DNA from: Achatina immaculata
Taxonomy: Eukaryota > Mollusca > Gastropoda > Stylommatophora > Achatinidae
Assembly (NCBI GenBank): GCA_009760885.1
Contig: CM019719.1
Location: 25,723,084 to 25,787,083, forward strand
Reading direction: 5' to 3'
Length of the DNA stretch: 64,000 nt
The position numbers and the translations under genes were made by a program. Numbering within the stretch: position 1 is the stretch's first letter; the number at the start of each line of letters is the position of its first letter. The notes beneath the pieces are model-generated. The model worked only from the letters and a program-made list of their open reading frames with translations, did no database searches and was not told where the DNA came from. Shown one piece after another: positions 21,650 to 33,895 of this stretch.

Positions 21650-22010
21650 AGTTAAGGGGGTGAATACGCCTGTCCGATGAGGCAATCAGCGACCCATAGC
21701 TGATATGCTTGAGTCAGGGTTAGCGAACCATAGCTGACGCAAGACCCTGTCCCACCTCTCCCTTTATGACCCCCCCCCCCCCCAGCAGGCCTAGCCTGGC
21801 TAACGGGGAAGGGATAGCCATAGCCCCCCATGGTGTTGGAGTCTGTTAAAGAAGCACTGCACCCCCCCCCCCCGCTTTTTAGCTATACTCCGGGACTGAA
21901 AAAAATAGCTGCCAGAACCCGCTACCACGCCGATACGATGCTGTGCCTCAACATCTCTACAGCATCGGCTGCGAAGAACAACAGCTCGCAGTTACAGGGA
22001 GACACAAACA
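21650..22010 (+). mobile_element. SINE family B copy
   Basis: Family B blocks appear in sense order: catagctgatatgcttgagtcagggttagc, gcctagcctggctaacgggg, ggagtctgttaaagaagca and cagcatcggctgcgaagaac, ending in a short A-rich tail. Two C runs (21772-21783, 21851-21865) interrupt it. Confidence 0.75.
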
Positions 22011-22029
22011 AACAAATTACTAAGAGCTT

Positions 22030-22400
22030 ACAGTATTCCCAGTGCAACACATTGATGCGAAACATGGACACTTAACAAATCACTAGAAAATAGAATAACA
22101 GCATTTGAAATGAAATGTTATAGAAAGGCACTTAGAATAACATGGACAGAAAGAAGATCAAGTAAATACATACTGATGGGATGAGGTGTCGCAGAAAAAT
22201 GCATCGTAAACACCATCAGAATTAGAAAGCTGAGATACTTCGGTCACATGGAGAGACAGCGGTTTGGAGAGGTTGATAGAAGAAAGCATAAGTGCCCGGC
22301 AGAAGAGAAAAGGGACGACCTCGGCGCAGGTGGACTCGGGGCATCACGGAAAGTTTGAATATGTTATAGCGAGACGCTGGTCAACTTTTGCGAGACCGCA
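22030..22400 (+). mobile_element. Non-LTR retrotransposon C-terminal remnant
   Basis: With frame correction it reads CETWTLNKSLENRITAFEMK, then CYRKALRITWTERRS, then RKLRYFGHMERQ, the C-E-T-W..F.MK.CYR.. and Y-x-G-H signatures of the region downstream of RT. It resembles the 43.1 kb copy but is more diverged and has stops. Confidence 0.7.
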
Positions 22401-22883
22401 TTGCATTCCACTGGATCATGCCGTCCACGTATGAGGAACAAAGGTGCACAAACTAACCTCGTATATCAACATTTTGCATCTACCAAAATCTGCCATTTTA
22501 ATCCAGAGAATATCGTAAGAACATTTGAATTCCGAGAACAGTTCCGTTGTTTATGTACAACAATTTCCACGTGCTTTCCTGTGCGCTAGAATTAATAACA
22601 TGATGCACCTGCCCGTGGAAATTACCATTTCTGCACAAACAATGAAACCTTACCTACAGCCACCATTAAATCCAGGTCATGCTGAGTTGCCCTTCCTCTT
22701 TGTACAGCATTTCTTCTCTGATATATTCTTACTTCTAGCTTTGAGTTATTTCCCCTGATCTCCAAATGTCCTCATTCTAACCACGCTCACGGGTTCTTTC
22801 TTAGCGTGTGTCACGATTGCATTAACTATTGAGGTCCACAGCAACATTTTTCCTCCCTCTTAGCCTTCTTTCTCTCGAAGCCT

Positions 22884-23076
22884 TATATAAACACCAAATG
22901 AGGATTCCACACAAACAAGCTCACCTGTACTTCTGTTTTTCGTTATCCCCAGTGCTTCTTTCTCATCTCGGAAGCCATTAACCACTATGGACTCAAGTTA
23001 CGCCAGTACCGGCAAGTATCTCAACATTTCCCCAGAGATTTTATCATTCTCCAAGATTTTGGGAGCTAAAGTTTAG
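22884..23076 (+). promoter_or_regulatory. TATA box with a downstream 29-codon frame
   Basis: tatataaa lies at about 22884-22891. About 95 bp downstream, ATG at 22987 opens MDSSYASTGKYLNISPEILS and stops after 29 codons. Spacing fits a TATA promoter with a short leader, but the peptide is unknown and AT-rich DNA gives TATA-like words often. Confidence 0.2.
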
Positions 23077-23299
23077 TCTGCTCAGCCTTGATATTGCATG
23101 TTTAATTTTGTGTAAAGATAATGGAGATACATAGCGCTGGATTCAAATGTTGTATTCCTTTTAGCTGGGCGATGTCAATTACTGTTATAGAGAATTAACT
23201 ATTCCAGTAAATGGTTGCTCGTGTTTATGTTATTTTGTTGTTCATAATGTTGTTGTTGTTGTTTTTGTTATCGTTGATGTTATTGATATTGTTGTAGTA

Positions 23300-23680
23300 T
23301 CTCCCTGCGACTATAAGCACGATGTTCTTTGCAGCCGATGAACTGAAGATATTGAAGCAGAACGGCGTGTTGAACTAGAAGGGATCCCTGCCCCAGTAGC
23401 CATGCTAGGCTGTTACTCCCTGCCCCAGTAGCCATGCTAGTCTGTTACTCCCTGCTCCAGTAGCCATGCTAGGCTGTTACTCCCTGACCCAGTAGCCATG
23501 CTAGGCTGTTACTCCCCGCCCCAGTAGCCATGCTAGGGTGTTACTTAGGGTGCCAACTGGGCGATGGATCAGAGTCTTGATCGGCTATGGTCACCAACCC
23601 TGACGCCAGCTTTGGGCCACTAGGCGCCACAAAGAACTGCGTCTTCACTCTTCTCTTCCCCCCCCCCCAAACCGCACTGC
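23300..23680 (-). mobile_element. SINE family B copy with an internal tandem array
   Basis: Family blocks cagccgatgaactgaagata, gaagcagaacggcgtgttg, and on the far side gatcggctatggtcacc and gaactgcgtcttcactc, identify the copy. Its central segment is replaced by the array at 23386-23550. Confidence 0.75.
23386..23550. repeat. 33-bp array inside the SINE, about 5 copies
   Basis: The unit tccctgccccagtagccatg plus ctaggctgttac corresponds to the single-copy SINE B segment ccttagccaggctagacctattac at 1.36 kb. The array therefore grew from inside the SINE. Confidence 0.9.
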
Positions 23681-23689
23681 TGATGCTGA

Positions 23690-24610
23690 AATTGTTTTAG
23701 TAACTTCCTCACATTCTGTGGATGTATCCAGGGAGAAGGGTTTTTTTTTAGCAGATCACTCTGGTAATGTATCCACCTATTCCACAGCATAATTAAGTCT
23801 ATGATTAGCTTGTTTTTGTACATTTACTCTCTCTCTTTATTACTCCCATTGTCTGATAAACACTCCCTTTCTCCCCTCTGTCCTTCCTCTACAACAAACA
23901 TCTCTCTGTACGCCTCTCTGCTTGCTGCCTGATACCGTATCTACCGCTTATCTGGCAAATAAATACCAGATCCTGGCTGCGCAAGCACTTGGTGAAAGAT
24001 GGGGAGAAGTGCACACGTCAGAGCTCGCCCACATTTCTGCTTGTGACGTCATTCACCGAGGCCTTTGGCACTCCATTTTCTATATCTCTGCTCACCTTGG
24101 GACATATCTCTACATTACTTTAGGCTAAATTTAGGCTTCCATCAATAACAAGACTATGTGTATAGCTAAATCAGCCTTTTTTTTTTAAAGTATTTTGCGA
24201 ATTGTTAATTCTACGGATAGATACATTGCTTCATTGGTCTGAAAAGAACTAATTTGTTTCATTATTTACTTTCAGTTCATTTTTGTGCCTCATTATACCA
24301 TTTCATATATTGATTTGTTAGCTTTGTTTGTACCACTCTTTGTGTACCGCTATTCGCGTTGATCTTTCTCAATACCGTAAGCATGTGTTTGTTCTCTGCT
24401 GCCCTGTATAGCAATGCTACATGTTTCATGTATTATTTTATGATTTATTCACTAAATATTTACAGCGAACTTTAATGGGACCTTATAAAAGCAGTTGGGG
24501 GATACTTATTCTTCAATTTTTTGTTTTTTTTTGCTTTCTGTTTAGACCATGGGCCACTCTCCTTGCCCGGACGTTTAGGGGAAATATCACACTAGAATCT
24601 CTGTATCGTG
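23690..24610. other. No gene recognised; one CRE palindrome
   Basis: TGACGTCA lies at 24044-24051 within a somewhat GC-richer stretch (23930-24100) that has a 68-codon frame without homology. Nothing else stood out. Confidence 0.3.
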
Positions 24611-24629
24611 TTATGCTCGCATTCTTCAA

Positions 24630-24980
24630 TTCATCGACCGCCTCGGAAGGTTTCAGAGTATTCATCGACCACCTCATTAAGTTTTAGATTGTTCAACTAC
24701 CACCTCATTAAGTTTTAGATTGCTCATCTTCCTACCTCATTAAGTTTTAGATTGTTCATCTACCACCTCATTAAGTTTTAGATTGTTCATCAACCCCCAC
24801 ATTAAGTTTTAGATTGTTCATCAACCCCCACATTAAGTTTTAGATTGTTCATCAACCCCCACATTAAGTTTTAGATTGTTCATCAACCCCCACATTAAGT
24901 TTTAGATTGTTCATCGACCCCCTCACGAAGTTTTAGATTGTTCAACTACTATCTCATTAAGATTTAAATTGTTCATTGAC
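24630..24980. repeat. 31-bp minisatellite, about 10 copies
   Basis: The unit is cattaagttttagattgttc plus atcaaccccca; central copies are near identical and outer ones diverge. Spacers are part of the unit, so this is not CRISPR-like. Confidence 0.93.
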
Positions 24981-25074
24981 CGTCAAATATTTGTTATATG
25001 AAAATAATTTAATCAATAGTGCTTTAACTAAAAGGGCCACGAATAATAATATAATAATATAATAATAATAATAG

Positions 25075-25385
25075 CTTTCTTCTTCTTCTTCTTCTTGGAG
25101 CTGCGAGCTGGTGCTCTTTGCAGCCGATGTGGTGAAAATATTGAGGCACATACACGATGTGACGACTTGTCAGCGGGTTATGGCGACCATTTTGTTCAGT
25201 CTCTTAGTGAAGCTAAAAACAGTTGTGCTTCTTTATCAGACTCCGCTGCCAAGGGGGCCATGGCACTCCTGTCCCGTTAGCTAAGTTATGCCTGTTACTG
25301 GAGGTACCAACAAAGAGGTGAGACAGGGTCTTAGACGGCTAAGATTATCCAGCACTGCAAATAGGACAGCGTCTTAACCACATAA
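25075..25385 (-). mobile_element. SINE family B copy
   Basis: The (CTT)n tail is at the left (25077-25096), followed by cagccgatgtggtgaaaata, gacttgtcagcgggttatgg, cagactccgctgccaagggg and cccgttagctaagttatgcc in family order. Confidence 0.75.
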
Positions 25386-25389
25386 CTTC

Positions 25390-25841
25390 ATAAAAATAGA
25401 TATTATTCCGAAAACCATTTACCTATACTTTGAATAGTCTAAACGACCCTTTTGAGTAAATATAAACTGTTTTGGGGGGAACCATGTACACAGATATGTG
25501 GATATTTTACGACAGTTTTCGAATGTAATGTACAACAAACAGTTGTGTTCAATATCTTCAGACTGCAGAAAGAGGGAGAATCAAACTGTAACGACAACGT
25601 GCCCTTAATACTGATAACCAGAAGCAATGAGCAAATGAGCATAAAGGTTATATCACTCTATGTTTATTTGCCCATGGCTTCAATTAGGCTAAGGACAGAG
25701 GGCTGCGCTGTGCGTGTTCTAACTACCCATAAGTCACTGCGAACGTGCTGTGATGCCTCAGCTTCTTTTGGTTGTGGTTACCAGTAAACTTAAAATTACC
25801 TATACTTGTTTATTCTCCCTCGTAAATGTTGCAGGGTTGCT

Positions 25842-25872
<31 letters not shown>

Positions 25873-25925
25873 CTCTCTCTTGTTCATTCAGTAAACACAC
25901 GCTTGTAGCAAGATATTTTCAGTTT
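25390..25925. other. No gene recognised
   Basis: A plus-strand frame of about 111 codons (25452-25787, no good ATG start) overlaps a minus-strand frame; neither resembles a known protein. (TC)n near 25845-25880. Confidence 0.3.
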
Positions 25926-25929
25926 TATC

Positions 25930-26240
25930 AGTTCTTTGCTATCTTCTTAGCTGTCTTTCAAGCCTGTGCTTTGTTTACCAGTATTTCCTCTGCTGTACGT
26001 CTCCATATCTCTTTGGGTCGACCCAAGTGTTTTTTTTGTCCACGTCAAAGCTGTTCGTCAAAGCTGTTCGTGGTAAGGATTCGTCTGTCATTCTTACAAT
26101 GTGTCAATACTTCACCACCTCCTTCTTTCAATCACTGTCAACGGTGTCTCATAACAGGATATCAGTCTTACAGTATGTCAATACTTCACCACCTGCTTCT
26201 TTCAATCACTGTCAACGGTGTCTCATAACAGAACATCATT
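25930..26240 (-). mobile_element. Non-LTR retrotransposon C-terminal fragment with a 70-bp internal duplication
   Basis: On the minus strand, with frame corrections, it reads TPLTVIERRRW, then LPRTALTW, then HLGRPKEIWRRTAEEILV, closely following the C-terminal layout of the 53.8-57.2 kb element (GRPKETWRRTTERML there). About 70 bases containing gtcaatacttcaccacct and caatcactgtcaacggtgtc occur twice in tandem (26098 on and 26168 on). Confidence 0.7.
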
Positions 26241-26492
26241 CTTATGATTTTTGCTAAGAACACACATTACGAAGACACTGGGTCAAGTCCACGTGCAACT
26301 GCCCGCATCATTTTCTAGCATTTGCTCCCGTTTAGTTCGACACATAAAACTGTATCCTTGAATATCATTCAGCTGATTTTCTGGCTTATGTTTTTGGGAT
26401 CTCCAGTTATGACTGATTATTGTCCAAATTTTAAGGCATTTTATTGTTCTTATTTTGGTTTCTTTACATTTGTCTCCATCTGATGTTGCTAA

Positions 26493-26800
26493 GTCATTTG
26501 CATGTCCCTTGCAGAACTTTGCCTCCCTAACAGCACTTCTGTAGGCCTCTCAATTGTGAGCAAGATGGCCTGCTGCTGGTGCATCCATTTGCAGATCATC
26601 AACGATGTCTTGCAGCCATCTTCGCCTTGGTCCTCCTCTCTTTGTTTTTCCCATTATGTACCCTTCGAATACGGTCTTCTCTAGATTATGATGTTGCTGT
26701 ACCACCAAGATATGTGAAATCCTTGATTTCTTCGACAGGCAAACGTTGCTGTTATAGATGAAAATTGTCTCAGCCTGAAGGACTGTCATTCAAAAGCTAT
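26493..26800 (-). mobile_element. Non-LTR retrotransposon 3' part, (ATGA)n-tail family, internally deleted
   Basis: The minus strand reads RLPVEEIKDFTYLGG (the conserved F-x-Y-L-G of the RT thumb) and then jumps directly to HNLEKTVFEG and GPRRRWLQDIVDDLQMD. About 300 bases present in the 43.1 kb copy are missing between these parts. Confidence 0.75.
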
Positions 26801-26809
26801 TCATTTTAA

Positions 26810-27650
26810 TATCCTGAAGGCAGTAGAACACTTTAGCTAATGATGCGATGCGTGTATATTTTTTCTATACCATACATTATTTTAGCGAACTCTTTCAACA
26901 GAAAAAATGGACAAATAACACTTTAGTACGGTTCCAGACAAGGACATCAAGAAAATGTCTTTATATCACTAACCACGAAAATCAATACAATATACTATGT
27001 TGAATATACAATAATACGTCCTATGTGGAATACATAATAATATGTTCCATGTTGAATATAAAATAATATACGATGAAAAAATACCAGTTCATACTATTTA
27101 AGTATCGTTCAATAGCATATTCTAGCTTGAATTGTTGTAATTCGCAGATATGTCCTAGCTTTGGGTGTTTCATAATTTGTGGTTTTATACTCCAAAGCTT
27201 GACATAGCCCTGGTCTGCGAAATCGTAACTGTAATGCCCTACTCCGGACACAGTCAGGAGCACAAAGTAAAAGACTTTCACTGACGGCTTTCAAAATTCC
27301 TGACTGCAGAATTACACACCTACACACACAAGAAACTTTCAAGCGCAGGAAACAAGATGAGACAATTTCCAACCAACATCATCAAAGAAATACTCCAACA
27401 TCAGATAAATATTTTCAGCCCGTTAAATAGCTGGTATTTTCAAAAAAGAGAGAGACAGAGCTCTGGAGCTTTGGAATACGGCGGCTGTAATCCGATCATG
27501 TTTTAACGTTTCCGATCTCCAGAAGAGTTCGATGACCTACATAAGCTAGGAAGGTGAACTTGCATCATGGCGTCTCAATCTATGGTTTACTTAATATCGT
27601 CTAGCGATTTTCTAGCAAAATAAAGAGTATTTTTAAAGAAATTAAAATCT
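26810..27650. other. No gene recognised
   Basis: Unique AT-rich sequence with overlapping chance frames; no element ends seen. Confidence 0.3.
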
Positions 27651-27654
27651 TGGC

Positions 27655-27840
27655 CGTGTACATATGTATCCTAGCGGTACTCACAAGTACCACTTTGTTT
27701 AAATTGTAATATTTTATGTTTATAAAAATTAATTTCCTTCTTTCTATGTTCACTGCTCACCAAAAACTACCTTATGACACAGAAAAATAATGAAAAAGTT
27801 ACAGGGAAATTAATTCAGGATACAAAGGGTACCACAGTTT
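27655..27840. repeat. Second copy of the dispersed repeat at 6.44-6.85 kb
   Basis: Same edges (tcctagcggtactcacaag and ggatacaaagggtacc) and inner blocks in order, without the central C-rich insert of the first copy. Confidence 0.5.
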
Positions 27841-27994
27841 TATTTGGAAAATATTAAAATGACTTTCGGCTTTGAAAAAAAAAAAAAGAACAATGCTTTA
27901 AATAATGGCCAGCTTGGGCAGAGGCCCCCAATGGATTGCTTTGCCGAGGGCCTACAAAGCTGTCAATGTAACTCTACTTCTGTGTCGATTTTGT

Positions 27995-28000
27995 GCCTTG

Positions 28001-28035
<35 letters not shown>
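27995..28035. repeat. (TA)n microsatellite
   Basis: Perfect TA run of about 20 units. Confidence 0.95.
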
Positions 28036-28039
<4 letters not shown>

Positions 28040-28554
28040 GCGCCTGAATCACATTTTCCTGTTTTAGCTTTTTTGTCCTTCCAGGAACAGATACACTGTC
28101 ACTGCGCGTGTTTAAAATGTTCTGTCTTACCAGTCATTTTTATGTATTGCTTGTTTCTCTTTCACAGTCTTTTTTTTTAGATTTATTTTTTGTGTTTAAT
28201 TATTAAAATTATTTCCTTTCTCTTTTAGTTTTCTTGACTTTAAATTCAAATAAGGCTTAAGCTGAGAAATACCCAAAAAAATCACATTATTTATTATTTT
28301 AAAGACACTGTGACAAAATTTAAACTTTTATCTTTTTAAGTGGTACTTAAAATAAGACCTTTTTAAGCAACATTCTGAGGTTTTCTCGAGAATAAAATAT
28401 GAGAACCACTGAGATAGAGGATCCCTTCTATGCTGAAAAACGTAGGCGGTGTTATCTGAAACGAAAGGTATCGCCCTGGACTCCTTTGGACTTATTCCTA
28501 TACCTGATGTTTTTGTTTGATTTACAAAGGAGTGTCCTAAAGTGATCCTGAGAG

Positions 28555-28632
28555 AGAGACAGACAGACAGAGAGAGACAGACAGACAGACAGAGAGAAAG
28601 AGAGAGAGAGGGAGAGAGAGAGAGGGAGAAAG
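28555..28632. repeat. (GACA)/(GA)n microsatellite
   Basis: Mixed agacagacag and gagagag tract. Confidence 0.9.
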
Positions 28633-28879
28633 TAGAATAATAGGCGAAGGTTTCACCCAGATGATAAAGGAGATAATGTGTTAGTAAATTATATAAGCGT
28701 TCCTTGGGGGGAACTGATGACCAAGCCAGGAACCTATATCTTTTCCCAGATTTCCTGCGTCACTACAGTCTGGCGAAAGAGGTAAGGGTCGCGTCTTGGC
28801 TTCCTTTGTGATTGAGCACTGAGTGGCGTAGTAGCACAGCTTTGTTGTAAAGCATCATCTCATCTTCTTACATTCATCC

Positions 28880-29205
28880 ATGGGGCGTGAGAAAGCTAAG
28901 GCAGTCTTCCATCATCATTTCCTCCATGAGGTTTTGGAAAGATAAGACAGCCTTCTATCATCATTTCCTCCATCAGGTTTTGGAAAACCTAAGATAGTCT
29001 TCCATCATCACTTCCTCGATGAGGTTTTGGAAAGCTAAGATAGTCTTCTATCGTCATTTTCTCCATGAGGTTTTGGAAAGCTAAGATAGTCTGCCATCAT
29101 CATTTTCTCGATGAGGTTTTAGAAAGCTAAGATAGTCTGCCATCATCATTTTCTCCATGAGGTTTTGGAAAGCTAAGATAGTCTGCTACCGTCATTTTGC
29201 ATTTT
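28880..29205. repeat. About 46-bp minisatellite, 7 copies
   Basis: Units contain catcatttcctccatgaggt followed by tttggaaagctaagatagtc and a short variable piece. Confidence 0.85.
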
Positions 29206-29358
29206 CATAAATATCTTCATTTAGAATAAGAACAAATTTCTTCCTTGTGCAACAGTATCGGTAAAATTATTACAGTCACAATTATATCTTCTTCTTCCTC
29301 AAAAACGCGCTGGTTGCGTTGTGCCCCTGTTTTATTTGCAAGTCCTAACACATTTGAC

Positions 29359-29490
29359 TTCAGTTCGGCATATTTTAGAACCAGTTTTGTCTTCCCATTT
29401 CTCAGTTCGGCATATTTTAGAACCAGTTTTGTCTTCCCATTTCTCAGTTCGGTATATTTTAGAACCAGTTTTGTCTTCCCATTTCTATCT
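29359..29490. repeat. 42-bp minisatellite, 3 copies
   Basis: The unit cagttcggcatattttagaa plus ccagttttgtcttcccattt and ct repeats three times nearly exactly. Confidence 0.92.
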
Positions 29491-29499
29491 CTAATGACT

Positions 29500-31560
29500 T
29501 GGCCTAGACTAATATCTTTTTCCACACCGCTTGGAGGTAGAATAGGGTCTTGGCCGGCAGCGGTTCACCATCCCCGATGCAAGCAGTGAGATAAAGGTCG
29601 TTGACTGCTATCTCACTCAAGTACTGCATCTGTGCCCCCATAATTATTTCTAAGACTTGCACAACAAGATCTGGCGTAACAAAAATATGAGAGACGCCGA
29701 AGAAAAAAGCAACAGATGACGTTTAGATACGTCTTCTCCATCACCTAAAGCAAGGTCAGTAGGATAGCTATTTCGAGGGAGATAAGACATTGACGTAAAT
29801 CATGTTATGAAAGAGTTATTGAACGTGCGCGCGGGGATCGTATGAAGTTCAAAACGTCCGTATCTATGCTTAAAAATCATATAGGAGAATACCTTTATAC
29901 GCAAGAGACTTGTTTCATACCTTAGGACATATAGAGAATATGGGATAAATGCCTATATTTTCCTACACCTTCCAGTATATATAGGTTAAATAGCAAATAA
30001 ATAAGAGTTTATTTTAATGGAAACAGGTAGATTGCCAATAACAATATTTTTCAAATTCGTCGACATGAACTGCAGGCATAGCAGCAATCAAATAAAATTA
30101 ATTTTTACGTGAGCATCTGTTTCCTTAATTAATATATCGACAAGCATGTGTAGATCCCTGTCTCTCTGCATCTGGTGCGTCCCGTCTTGTATGGAGATTT
30201 TCGTCGCTCTCACTTACCTGGAAGATATGGCACGATACTATTTTGGGAAATCTCTCTCTCTCTCTCTCTCTATCTCTCTTTTATTAAATCGAGTGTGTGG
30301 GAAGCATGAAAGGTGGAGTGATAAAGGGCAGAATGTAAGACGGGCCTGCCAGTTCTTCACCCTTTTAAAATAAAGATCATTCTTATTCTATGCTTTTACA
30401 GTTGATTGCCGTGGATACAGTCTATCTTCATTCATCCCCATTCTTGACTTTCTCTCTCTCCAGTTGTTGTTTCACGTTGCTCTCTCTCTCTCTCTCTCTT
30501 TGCCTCGGTTTATTGCCATGTTCTTCATCCTTCTAGTTCTTGTTATTACGCGAGGTTTGTCTGTCATATCTCCTCCACATGATCAACCTTGTCATTGTAA
30601 CGTTATACAGATCTGCTCCGCCCACAAGGAGGTTCCAGTTGATCCAATCGCATGTTGAAAATATCCTAAGTCGAATATGTATATGATATGATAAATAAAC
30701 AGCTACTGTCGCTGAATAACTATATAATTATAAAAGATGTAAATTAAATGCTTTAATTAGAAATAAACTAAATAAATGCAAGCGTGTCCTGTCAATAAAT
30801 GTACAGTACTGAACGTGCACCCCCATAGCACTATCGTAAAGTCGAAAAATCGTAAACTGAACCATCGTAAGTCAAGAACCACGTGTATTACAAAGTAGAA
30901 GTGAACAGTGGAGTTTTCTCCCAAACACATTGTAGACTTAGACCCAAAAAAACATAGCTTATAGTGGGATATGAATTCTAGATCCTCTGATCTGTACATG
31001 GGCATTTTAAACACTGAACTGATCAGAGAGCCAGAAAGATGTAAAAGTGTGTCCAGACAGTTCTACCAGCAAAACCGTGTAAATAAATGCTGCAAATCTC
31101 CGGCAGGAACGCAACCAAGAGTACAACCAGGATACACGATAACACTGACAAGCGCATGAGAAAACGCATTGAACATATGAAAATCATAACCAGCTCTTAA
31201 AGTCACTCCAGGGATCGGCCGTTCTCCTGAAAGGTAAAGCTATGACCTTTCCACGATTTGGCTTGAGTCTACCCGGCGCACGGGACGGGTTTCTGCCGGC
31301 GGTTGGTGCACCCGGAAACAAGGGAAGGCTTCAGACATTATTTGTACATTCATCCTGGCAAAAAATAATAATAATAATAACCGCCAAATGTCATTTCAAC
31401 AAATGTTCAGGAAAAAAGAAAGGGGACTGTACCCCTGATGGGGGAATGAAATGTTTACATGGCGTTATTTTCTGCTTTGAAATCAAGGAGCGATGGCTCA
31501 AAAGAAAATGACGAATCTAGAGTTTGCATCGATGATCAAAGTGTCTGATGTAGAGTGTAT
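29500..31560. other. No gene recognised
   Basis: Includes TC runs (30251-30271, 30480-30500), a gtcgaaaaatcgtaaactga motif near 30840 that recalls ends of degenerate DNA transposons (compare 49510), and a GC-richer spot at 31240-31320. No exon could be supported. Confidence 0.35.
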
Positions 31561-31564
31561 ATAA

Positions 31565-32185
31565 ATAATCTCAAAAGGTAAGGTTTGCCATGTCATATCA
31601 CAGAAACACCTAGGAGATGTGGTGTTAGTGTCATATCACAGAAACACATAGAAGATACGATGTTAGAGCTCTGGCATACCACAGCGACACCTAGGAGATA
31701 CGGTGTTAGAACTCTGGCATACCACAGTAACACCTGGGAGATACGGTGTTATAGTGGCATACCATAGCAACACTTAGGAGATACGATGTTAGAGCTCTAG
31801 TAATACCATAGCAACATCTAGGAGATAAGATGTTAAATCTTTTGCATACCATAGCAACACCTAGGAGATATGGTGCTAGACCTCATGCTTATCATTGCAA
31901 TACCCAGGAGATACTGTGTTAGAGCTCTGGCTTACCATAGCAACGCCTAGGAGATACGGTGTTAGAGCTCTGGTTTACCATAGCAACACCTAGGAGATAA
32001 GGTGTTAAAGCCTTGGCATACAACAGCAACACCTAGGAGATACGGTGTTCGTGTCAATATGTTCACTGGCCTAACAGTAAACTAGAGGGTGAGCTGGTCA
32101 GCACCACACCTGTCCGTCTTCTTTAGCTGTTCAAAAGTGAGCTAGGTAACCATTTTTATCTAGGTGACTTTGACTCATTCCCAAT
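31565..32185 (-). mobile_element. SINE family A copy with an internal tandem array
   Basis: The left edge is the family tail (aaaaggtaaggtttgccatg). The right side has aaactagagggtgagctggtcagcaccacacctg, the family body, ending in gtgactttgactcattccc, a decayed tRNA-like end. The middle is the 43-bp array. Confidence 0.7.
31590..32055. repeat. About 43-bp array grown from the SINE body, 11 copies
   Basis: Each unit has caacacctaggagatacggt then gttagagctctggcatacca with variants. It matches the single-copy SINE A stretch gaggcacatagggatatggtgttag (9.09-9.12 kb). Confidence 0.9.
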
Positions 32186-32189
32186 GTGT

Positions 32190-33345
32190 TATCTAGAAGG
32201 CATAAGGTACACAAGTGATCTAAACGCTGATTTGCAGAGTATATAAATAAGGTAAAACCAGTGGTTTCCAAACTATGTCGGACTGCTGCCCTCTTATCAC
32301 TCAGACTATATCCCTAGCACCGCCCCCTCCTCATATTTACAGTAAGAGAATCTAAGAAAAAGTAGTACAGTAAACTTATACAGTAACAGAATCTGAGAAC
32401 TACAGTCTGACTCACATTTTAGTCAGCGCACTATTCGAGTGTAAAATATCACATACCTTTGTGCACCAACAAATCAGAACAATTACTCATGGAAGCGCAA
32501 CAAAGAAATGGTAAGTGTTAACGTTTGTTACTGAATACCAATTTATAAAGAAGAATAATTGCTTCTAAAATAGCCATATCTCTGTATTTCTATTTATCAA
32601 GCCCAACAGCCAAAAATGAAAGGAATTCATGTAAAATACAGTATACGAGAAAGAATTTCATTAGACGTGACGTGAGAAGGGACGGACATGAAGAAACTAC
32701 AAAACAACACGAAAGACAAACGGAAAGAGAAGGATGAAAAAAAAAATAACGACAGAGAAGATGAAAGTCTGTCTGACATCAAGGCATGAAAAATCTACTG
32801 AGATATTGGGAAACAACGTGGATGGATGATCTTGGTCGCTCACACATACTTTATGCGAACGAAGAAGAAGAAGCTCACACATACCGGCACGGCACTCAGT
32901 AGTGATGATAATGATGATGACGATCTTTAAAATTGAGAATACATATAGTATTACCTAGAATGACAAATACTCCTTCCTGATGATATTAAGTAGACACAAT
33001 ATTATATATGTGCAACTGAATAAATGATCTAATCTATGAATATAGAACCTCTTTTGTGGAAAATTCAGGCACATACACGCAGTCACATGGATCGAGTTCA
33101 TCTAGCTTTCCTTGGAAGCTCGTTGTGTGGAAGTGCGTTATACGAGTACAATTTTTTCCCATTATTTTCAAATAAGAACATTTTATGTCATTTTAATCTC
33201 AAAATTAATGTTAAAATACGGATAAGATGAAGGTTTTCTTAACATTGTAAGACTGAAACTGCATGTAGAACTTATAATTCGTATGGGGTATTGCATATGT
33301 TAAAATTCCATAAAATGAGTCGTCGTTTATTGCGACTGGTAAATT
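32190..33345. other. No gene recognised; lone hAT-like end
   Basis: cagtggtttccaaactatgt at about 32260 resembles a hAT left end, with no partner found. The rest is AT-rich unique sequence. Confidence 0.35.
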
Positions 33346-33354
33346 GGAGCAAGT

Positions 33355-33895
33355 CTTCTTCTTCTTCTTCCTTCCTTCCTCCCTCTTCCTTCTTCTTCTT
33401 CCTTCCTTCTTCTTCTTTCTGCTCCTCCTTCTTATTATTATTATTCTTATTCTTACTTACTTCCTTCCTTTCCTTCCCTCCCTCCTTCCTTCCTTCCTTC
33501 CTTCTTCTTCTTCTTCTTCCTCCTCCTCCTTCTTCTTCCTCAGTCTCCCTGGAGCTGGGAGCTGGTGTTCTTTTCAGCCGATGCGGTGAAGATGTTGCGA
33601 CCCAATATCATGTCGGCTTGACATCAGGTTATCTCAGCTATTTTGTTCAATCCTAGTCCAGCTAAAAAGCAGGGGTGGGGGGGGGGTGTGCAGACTCTAT
33701 CATCCTGGGGACTATGGTTATCTGTGCTCCGTTAGCCAGGCTAGTTTTGTTACTGGAAATACCAACGGAGTGTTAGGACAGGGTCTTTGTCAGCTATGGG
33801 TCGCCAACCTTGACCCTAGCATGCCAACTATGGGGGTCGCTGATTGCAGAAACAGACAACATGTTCGCCCCCCCCCCCCTCTTTTTTCATACAGT
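33355..33895 (-). mobile_element. SINE family B copy with long (CTT)n tail tract
   Basis: About 190 bp of TTC/CTT/TTCC repeats (33355-33540) precede ctccctggagctgggagctg, cagccgatgcggtgaagatg, tcggcttgacatcagg, gtccagctaaaaagcagggg and gacagggtctttgtcagcta, all family B blocks on the minus strand. Confidence 0.75.

Noticed and set aside
24630..24980. CRISPR-like array of direct repeats
   Set aside because: The spacing sequence is itself repeated in every unit, and the surroundings are eukaryotic; it is a minisatellite.
25452..25787. 111-codon plus-strand frame
   Set aside because: Starts at TTG, overlaps an open minus frame, and shows no motif.
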